The position numbers were made by a program, and so were the translations under genes. Shown here piece by piece: positions 58,901 to 64,000 of a DNA stretch of 64,000 bases; positions within the stretch are counted from its first letter, which is position 1, and each line of letters starts with the position of its first letter. This DNA comes from Limnomonas spitsbergensis (lineage: Eukaryota; Chlorophyta; Chlorophyceae; Chlamydomonadales). The notes beneath the pieces were generated by a model. That model ran no database searches. It saw only the letters and a program-made list of their open reading frames with translations, and had not been told where the DNA came from. The stretch is taken from contig JAYJMM010000095.1 in assembly GCA_037349105.1 (NCBI GenBank), forward strand, positions 1,736,001-1,800,000, written 5' to 3'.

Positions 58901-61900
58901 GGATGCAGGTGCTGCAATCACATCTGCTCCCTGTCCGGCCCTAAGGCAGTGTGAGCGGAGAGGCGACGGCAAGTTGAGGGTTAAATATGAGGGTTTGGTT
59001 AGAAAATAAATCACACCTGCTTTCTGACAGGACCTACAGGAGCCCCGGCAGAGAGGCAATGTGCAGTACATTTAGAATGACTACTTCATGGTTCATTTTT
59101 ATACTTAACATGCGGTACTTTGGGCAGCATCAACGTTGACCGATTCGTGTTGCCCATAAAGCAGCATTCACCCCCCCCATCTGATGTCCCTCCCTATTGC
59201 CGATGTTCATCCCCCCTCCCCCCCTATCACACCTCTCATACACATCTTGCAGGTCCTCCTCCCCGCTGCTGTCCCCGCCGCCACCTCCCGCCCCGCCCCC
59301 GCCCGGCCCCGCAACCAGCTCCTCAGCAGGCGGGGGGACCATGAAGGGCAACATCTCCACCTGGGAGATAGTTGCAGCCAGGCCATGTACCTACACAGGC
59401 AGAAAGGTCCACAAGGAGGTTTAAATATGCTGCAAACTCGAATGGAGGGAGGGACTTCACGTGATCTCCTGCCCCTTTTGCCCAGACCTTTGCTTTTACT
59501 TCATTTCCATAATTTCCATAATTTCACAAGAGATAGGATTCGACCATGAATCGGTGTATGAATGGTTGGGCTAAATGAATGATATTGTGCATCTAGCTTG
59601 CGAAAAAATATTGTTAATTTCATTTTTTTATGTACCAAATGATAAAAAGGGAGAATTACAACACCACTTTGCCAAACAGTCGGTCTCCTTCCTACTTCTG
59701 TAGGCGGTGTGCTCAACTAGACTCCTTTCCACCCACGGCAAGTTTTTGTATTGGGGCTTAACTTTCTGCGCTGTGGGTTTCATTCTCTTGAAACTGGTCA
59801 GCACTTGTGTGTTGTTTGCTTGCCCAGGGGGGTCAGTATGTTCTGCTCTGTCCTGGTTTATTTAGCCCTCGGAAATCGAGTTGCGGCACCTGTCCCATGC
59901 ATCAAACCTGATGCTCCACTGGACTGAAGAACCTTCACTAAAGGGCCTAAAGGAAACCCTGCTTACCGCTCTCGCCCCATCCGTGTTGAGGTCGTCGATG
60001 TGGACTCGCAGCGCAAGGACGCCCTCCTGGCAGCCCGCAATCAGCAGCGGCGCTTCCGGGCCGCGGGAGGCTGGCGGCGTCAATGGGGGCCTCGATGACG
60101 GACCTGCCGGACGTGAGCACCCAATAAAAGGAGGGGTTATCCAGGAATGAAGGCAGCATAACATATTGAAAAGGGTGGGGGGCGAGAATCTTCCACTGCT
60201 CACCTGCTGCTGCTGCTGCTGTGGCCTGCCACTCTGGGCGGGCGCTGCATGTTGCCATGCAAACGCTGGGCAGCGGACACGTCCCGTGCAGGAGCAAGCC
60301 GTAACGCACTGAAGAGGCGGCGGCAGCTCCAGCTCCTGCGGCCGCTCCTTTTCCCGCTGCTGGTTCCAGCACTTGCAGGGTTACCTCAAAGAAGGACAGC
60401 AGGCCCTGAGGAGTATACCAGAGGTACAAAATCAGGGGCTGAAAAGGGCGCTGAAGGGCACACCATATACACATAAACACACAGCATGTCTTCAACACAT
60501 AAACAAATACACGTACTGGAACTCACACTTTTAAATCCTGAAAGACAAACATATACACACTTGTATTTGCATAAATACACACACATGTACAAACACCCCG
60601 TCCCCACCCCATGCCACGTGATTCTTTTTTATGCAAACCCTCCGCCCTATGCCACAGCCCTAAATGTGCAATAGCATCCACTCCCTTTGCTCCATCCACA
60701 CACTCTTCCCTCCCTCAAACCCAATCCATCTGCGTATTCTGCAACCCTCAGGCCATCCAATTAAACCATACACCCTCAACCCCAACCCCTCAACCTACCC
60801 ACCTGCGTCTTCTGTAACCCAGCGGCCATCCGTTCGTCCGTTTTTTTGTCATATAGGAGATATGAAGCCAGGACCACAAAGGCCTTGCCGGCGGCATCGG
60901 GAGCCGTTACTTGTAACCCCACATCTTTGAGCCCAGTCTTCCCGTCATCGCCCGCAGAAGCAGGGGCACGTGGAGCAGAGTGTCTGCTGGAGTGTGAATG
61001 CACCTGGGTTGCGGATGAGGGCTCAGGGTTCAGGTTCAGGGGTCAAAGTTCATCACTTCAGCTGAACCCATAGGCCGAAGAGTTTGGGGGGTTCAGGGTT
61101 CAGGGGTCAGTTGAGCCACTCCTCCAAACGGGTTCAGAGTGGAGGACTGGAGCTGAGCCCGTAGGGTGAAAGCTTCAGAGTTCAGGGGTTGAAAGGGGTC
61201 AGGGTTCAGAGATTTCAGGGGTCAGGGTTCAGGGGTCGGGGTGGACACATTGCTAGAATAGCACAGGACCATCATTAACAAGAACACACAACTCACACAT
61301 GAGGGTGCAGGGGTCGGGGTGGACACATTGCTAGAATAGCAAACGTCCATCATCAACAACAACACGCAACTCACGGCAATGCGTTAAACAGCATATGTAG
61401 AGAAGCTCACGTCTCAAATCCCCCCAATAATAAACACATCCGGTCCGGCCATACATATTTACTTACGGTATTAGATATCGTCGTTTCAGGGTTGAGGTTC
61501 AAGTTTGGGAAAGCCTCACCTTGCCCTGCTTGCCCGTCTGAGACCCATCCGGCAAGAAGCCCTGGGAGCTACACGGAAGCTGCTCAACGCCCAGCGAGCT
61601 GTAGTAGTGCCCGCCCGCCAGCCTGCAAGTCGAAAGCCCATACACGATCACACATGTATGAACACACGGAAGCTGTGAGGAAGCTGACAGGTTTCATACT
61701 ATGGAGATCATGAGGGGATCAGCAGCTGTGCTACTTAATTAGCCTGTACTAGACAACCTTCAACGACCGGCCGCCGGCTGGGCAGCCACAAACGGGCTTA
61801 TGGGGACCAAAACTTCACCTCCCTCCCCCTGGCAGACCAGGCATCAGGCCTTACTGCACCATGATCCCCCCCAGCCACAGGCTGAGAGGTAGCTGGCACA

Positions 61901-63535
61901 CACGCAAAATGACATGCTGACTAAATATGCACCAACTAGCTGCATGGGGAGCAGCAGCAACAACAGAAGCATCAACAACGGCATCAACAGCAGCAGCAGC
62001 AACAGCAGAATCAACAGGGACCTCTGGCTCTGATATGCATCCAGGGTTTAAGGTAGCCCCGGTAAACTGGGCTCGGGGCAAACACATACAATATTGCCAC
62101 TCTCCCCATCTGCCACAGCCGAGAGGTATTGGCTGAGAGCTTGAAGGCGCAACTGGCTGCATTGGGGGTCGGGGATTCATGCTGTAAATCAGGGCTGTTA
62201 GGACCGGGCTGGAATTTCGACTTCCCAGCCCAGCCCTAACAGCCATGACTTGCAACAGCGTGTCAGCATGCATCAGCTAGAGCCAGGAGTCCCCCAAAAG
62301 GTCCTGGGCGAGCACCACGTAACAGTGGCTGACAGCAGTAGGGTTTAGGGTGGTCGTTTCAATTTTTGAATCTCCCCCCTCACCTGACAGCCATGACTTG
62401 CAACAACGTGTCAGCATGCACCAACCGAAGCCAGGAGTCCCCCAAGAGGTCCTGGGAGAGCACCACGTAACAGCGGCTGGCGGCGTGCAGGCAGGCGTGA
62501 TGGGGTGTGTCACCTGAAGCAAATGAGGATAAAGGAAAGGTTGCAACGCTTGGAAGAGTTAACAAATAATACCGGGACAAAACCTGAAATCCTGAGAATG
62601 AAGATGGGGATCTGGACGGAAATCAGGATTGCTTTTCGACTGCAGCGGGCTTTGGCTGGATTGCAGTGCACAACAAATCATTGAAAGCTATATCAACTCA
62701 GTCCTCAACATCATATTGAGCTCCCGCACGGCATTGCTTCATTGTGTTTACTTCCAAGCACTGCCGGAGTCTACCCGATTCCAACCTAGTCCGCCCAGCA
62801 ACATTATCACGCACCCCCAAATTAGATAGATGTGTGCGGAGGTAGAGAGAATGTACAACAACTTTTGAACAGGGTATCAGCTGTACCCCAAGAGGCCAGC
62901 AGGGGTTGAGGTTGAAAGGGGTTGCAGGGTCCAGGTCTTACCGGATCTTAAAAGGTTATCAGGGTCTTAGGTATAAGGCCATTCAGGGCTTTCCAGGCCA
63001 AGGGAGAAGAGAACAAGCCACTACCAACCCTTCCCTTCCCTAGCCCGCCCACCCACCCTGGCTGTCCCATCCCAGCCATCCAAGAACACCTCCCCCACCA
63101 CCATTCAACACTTTCACGCCACCAGCAGTGTCTTTTTAGGCTGCACACGATACCCCACCCCTCTCCGAAAACCGAGAGAATAATACTTCCATCAGAACAA
63201 CAACAAAATCGAAAGAAAAAAATACATACCCGGTTATGCCTCGCAGGGGGGGTAAATTTTGTGCCTGCGGCACTCTTCTTCAAGATGTCAGTTGTAAGAA
63301 TGTTGATCCTGACCATCCCAACATCTCCCAACTCTCCATCACCAGTATCCCCTGCACTCCCTCCCCCCACCTTACCAATATGTGCCGTGCTCCATCTGAG
63401 CCTTTCCCTGACGTCCAGGAGGCCGAACAGCAGCCGCCCGTCCCTCCCCACCCACGCCATGCTCCCCGCTGGCATGGAGGGCGTGTGGACTGGGCAAACC
63501 GCACGCAGCCCGCCAGCACCATGGACTCGGAGAAC
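52946..63535 (-). CDS. CPSF_A/DDB1-superfamily protein (5' end not found)
   Basis: Exons accepted: 63535-63376, 62513-62384, 61622-61520, 61003-60803, 60405-60204, 60103-59967, 59395 to about 59240, 57458-57331, 56503-56349, 54570-54484, about 54060 to 53990 (tentative) and 53545-52946 (TAA). Most phases close. The motif order follows the beta-propeller C and C-terminal helices of DDB1, SF3b130 and CPSF160: SMAWVGRDGRLLFGLLD; IGDTPHHACLHAASRCYVVL; SWLRLVHADTLLQVM; FVVLASYLLYDKKT; GLLSFFEVTLQVLEP; LLIAGCQEGVLALRV; AQGNIIFASEFLGSMTVFRL; LIVLRRDEQREDSFLLAAQR; LCFAADGAVVSLGFR; and LLDLQARLQRL. Members scaffold ubiquitin ligases or mRNA processing; which branch this is cannot be told. The exon near 58790 (DEDDSSGSDGG) is uncertain, and the 5' end probably lies beyond the window. 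Confidence 0.72.
54143..54216. repeat. Short direct repeat of about 38 bp
   Basis: GGAGGTGTAACGTCATTGAC followed by CTGCC(C/T)ATGGA occurs twice in tandem, at about 54149 and 54189. It lies just upstream, in the minus sense, of the tentative penultimate exon of the CPSF_A-type gene. Confidence 0.75.
55371..56016. repeat. 646-bp uninterrupted homopyrimidine tract
   Basis: The + strand contains only C and T across this whole stretch, built from C4-C8 blocks separated by single T or TCC. The minus strand is all purine with dozens of G4-G8 runs. It lies in an intron of the CPSF_A-type gene. All three + frames and some - frames read through as Pro/Ser/Leu or Gly/Glu/Arg purely by composition, so these are not genes. 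Confidence 0.97.
58261..58491. mobile_element. 231-bp MITE with 15-bp perfect ends and 8-bp target duplication
   Basis: The ends AAGGGGCCTGTCACT and AGTGACAGGCCCCTT are perfect inverse copies; similarity continues inward (GGGGGTCG, CCTTTCCGCGCAAAAAG with its near complement). GTTTTCAT occurs on both flanks (58253-58260 and 58492-58499). It sits in an intron of the CPSF_A-type gene. The 8-bp duplication suggests mobilisation by a hAT- or P-like transposase, though the AAGGGG terminus is not the canonical hAT CAGGG. Confidence 0.92.
59830..59945. repeat. Half copy of the 47604-47936 foldback family
   Basis: GTTTATTTAG, GCGGCACCTGTCCCATGCAT and GATGCTCCACTGG resemble the left flank and left arm at 47575-47640. 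No inverted right arm follows. It lies in an intron of the CPSF_A-type gene. Confidence 0.5.
61020..61260. repeat. Degenerate TTCAGGG array, telomere-variant-like
   Basis: GGGTTCAGG, GGGTTCAGGGTTCAGGGGTC and related units recur with irregular spacers, resembling diverged TTTAGGG. Short TTTAGGG pairs also occur at 54388 and 62341, and CCCTAAACCCTAAA at 2133. It lies in an intron. Confidence 0.6.
62238..62340 (-). pseudogene. Decayed duplicate of a CPSF_A-gene exon
   Basis: This segment copies most of exon 62513-62384 (coding CYVVLAQDLLGDSWL, then MHADTLLQVMAVR) but reads TAG where the real exon has CGG (Arg). It has also lost its donor: AG|GTGAGG is replaced by AGGGCTGG. It lies in the next intron, with about 45 bp between the two copies. 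The real exon alone satisfies phase on both sides. Confidence 0.85.
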
Positions 63536-64000
63536 CTGGGAGGCGGAATTCAAATACAAAATTTTAAATTTCAGGTTTGGGCTGTAGGCATGGAGGAGGT
63601 GCATTCAGGACTTGAGATTTCATGTTTCAGTGGAGGTCAGCCACCCAGTCTTAAAAACACGTAGGAGGGTCCGGCTCATGTCTTATTGCATGCTTTAGAT
63701 GACCATAACCAGTGCCACGGCCAAAAAAATATGGCATCCTTGATCCACCCTTAACTTTCTGCGCCCCTTCCCAATATTTAATATTTTGTGGTCCTGGTAT
63801 CTCATGCAGGGCTGCCGACTTCAGTTACTTGTACCTGCAGTCAACCTCACATCTGTACAGGATATGGTAATTATTTACTTTATTGACCAATTTACCGCAA
63901 TCACACTTGTCCCTCACACTCTCCCCTCAACTAATTTAATTTGATGTTTGCAGCGCATACAATTTATCATGCAGGGTCAGAACAACTTAATCCCTGTCTG
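63536..64000. other. Right edge of the window
   Basis: This is probably an intron or upstream exon region of the minus-strand CPSF_A-type gene. No further exon could be supported before the window ends. Confidence 0.4.

Noticed and set aside
1..64000. CRISPR arrays, bacterial operons or prophage
   Set aside because: The window is clearly eukaryotic with spliced genes; the tandem arrays lack conserved-repeat/variable-spacer structure.

Overview
The window is nuclear DNA of a green alga (Chlorophyta). The evidence is a plant-type [FeFe]-hydrogenase without an N-terminal ferredoxin domain, split nuclear genes for both membrane anchors of mitochondrial succinate dehydrogenase, a Ser-Pro-rich wall protein of pherophorin type, and genes broken into 4-12 short exons with GT-AG introns, often GTGAG donors. 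All coding calls come from splicing exons by eye. Exon joins were accepted when reading phase closed across donor and acceptor and the joined protein looked like a known family.

Layout: (1) 0.4-3.4 kb, + strand, 3' part of a leucine-rich-repeat protein preceded by a 91-bp tandem array. (2) 4.6-8.2 kb, SDH3 (-) and SDH4 (+), head to head with 352 bp between the start codons. (3) 9.8-17.9 kb, - strand, a complete 11-exon saccharopine-dehydrogenase-like oxidoreductase. (4) about 18.1-28 kb, a nest of DNA transposons and foldback elements, including a hAT element with a perfect 8-bp target duplication and a BED zinc-finger remnant, and a broken Myb/SANT-like gene. (5) 29.3-35.2 kb, + strand, a TKL-like protein kinase with a very large N-lobe insert and a 50-bp minisatellite built from its own splice acceptor. 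(6) 39.3-46.3 kb, - strand, the [FeFe]-hydrogenase with a seven-fold Cys-Pro linker repeat. (7) 46.3-50 kb, a foldback element and two satellite arrays. (8) 51.2-52.2 kb, - strand, a pherophorin-like wall protein lying between inverted repeats. (9) 52.9 to at least 63.5 kb, - strand, most of a CPSF_A/DDB1-superfamily protein whose introns hold a 646-bp pure pyrimidine tract, a MITE and a decayed duplicate exon.

The genes are not a pathway cluster. SDH3 and SDH4 plausibly share a promoter; the others look like unrelated neighbours.

The most unusual structural theme is that at least four genes here carry tandem copies of a 3' splice site together with the first ~13-30 nt of its exon, and a fifth has a decayed copy of most of an exon. 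This may reflect a local mechanism that duplicates exon starts and creates arrays of candidate acceptors.
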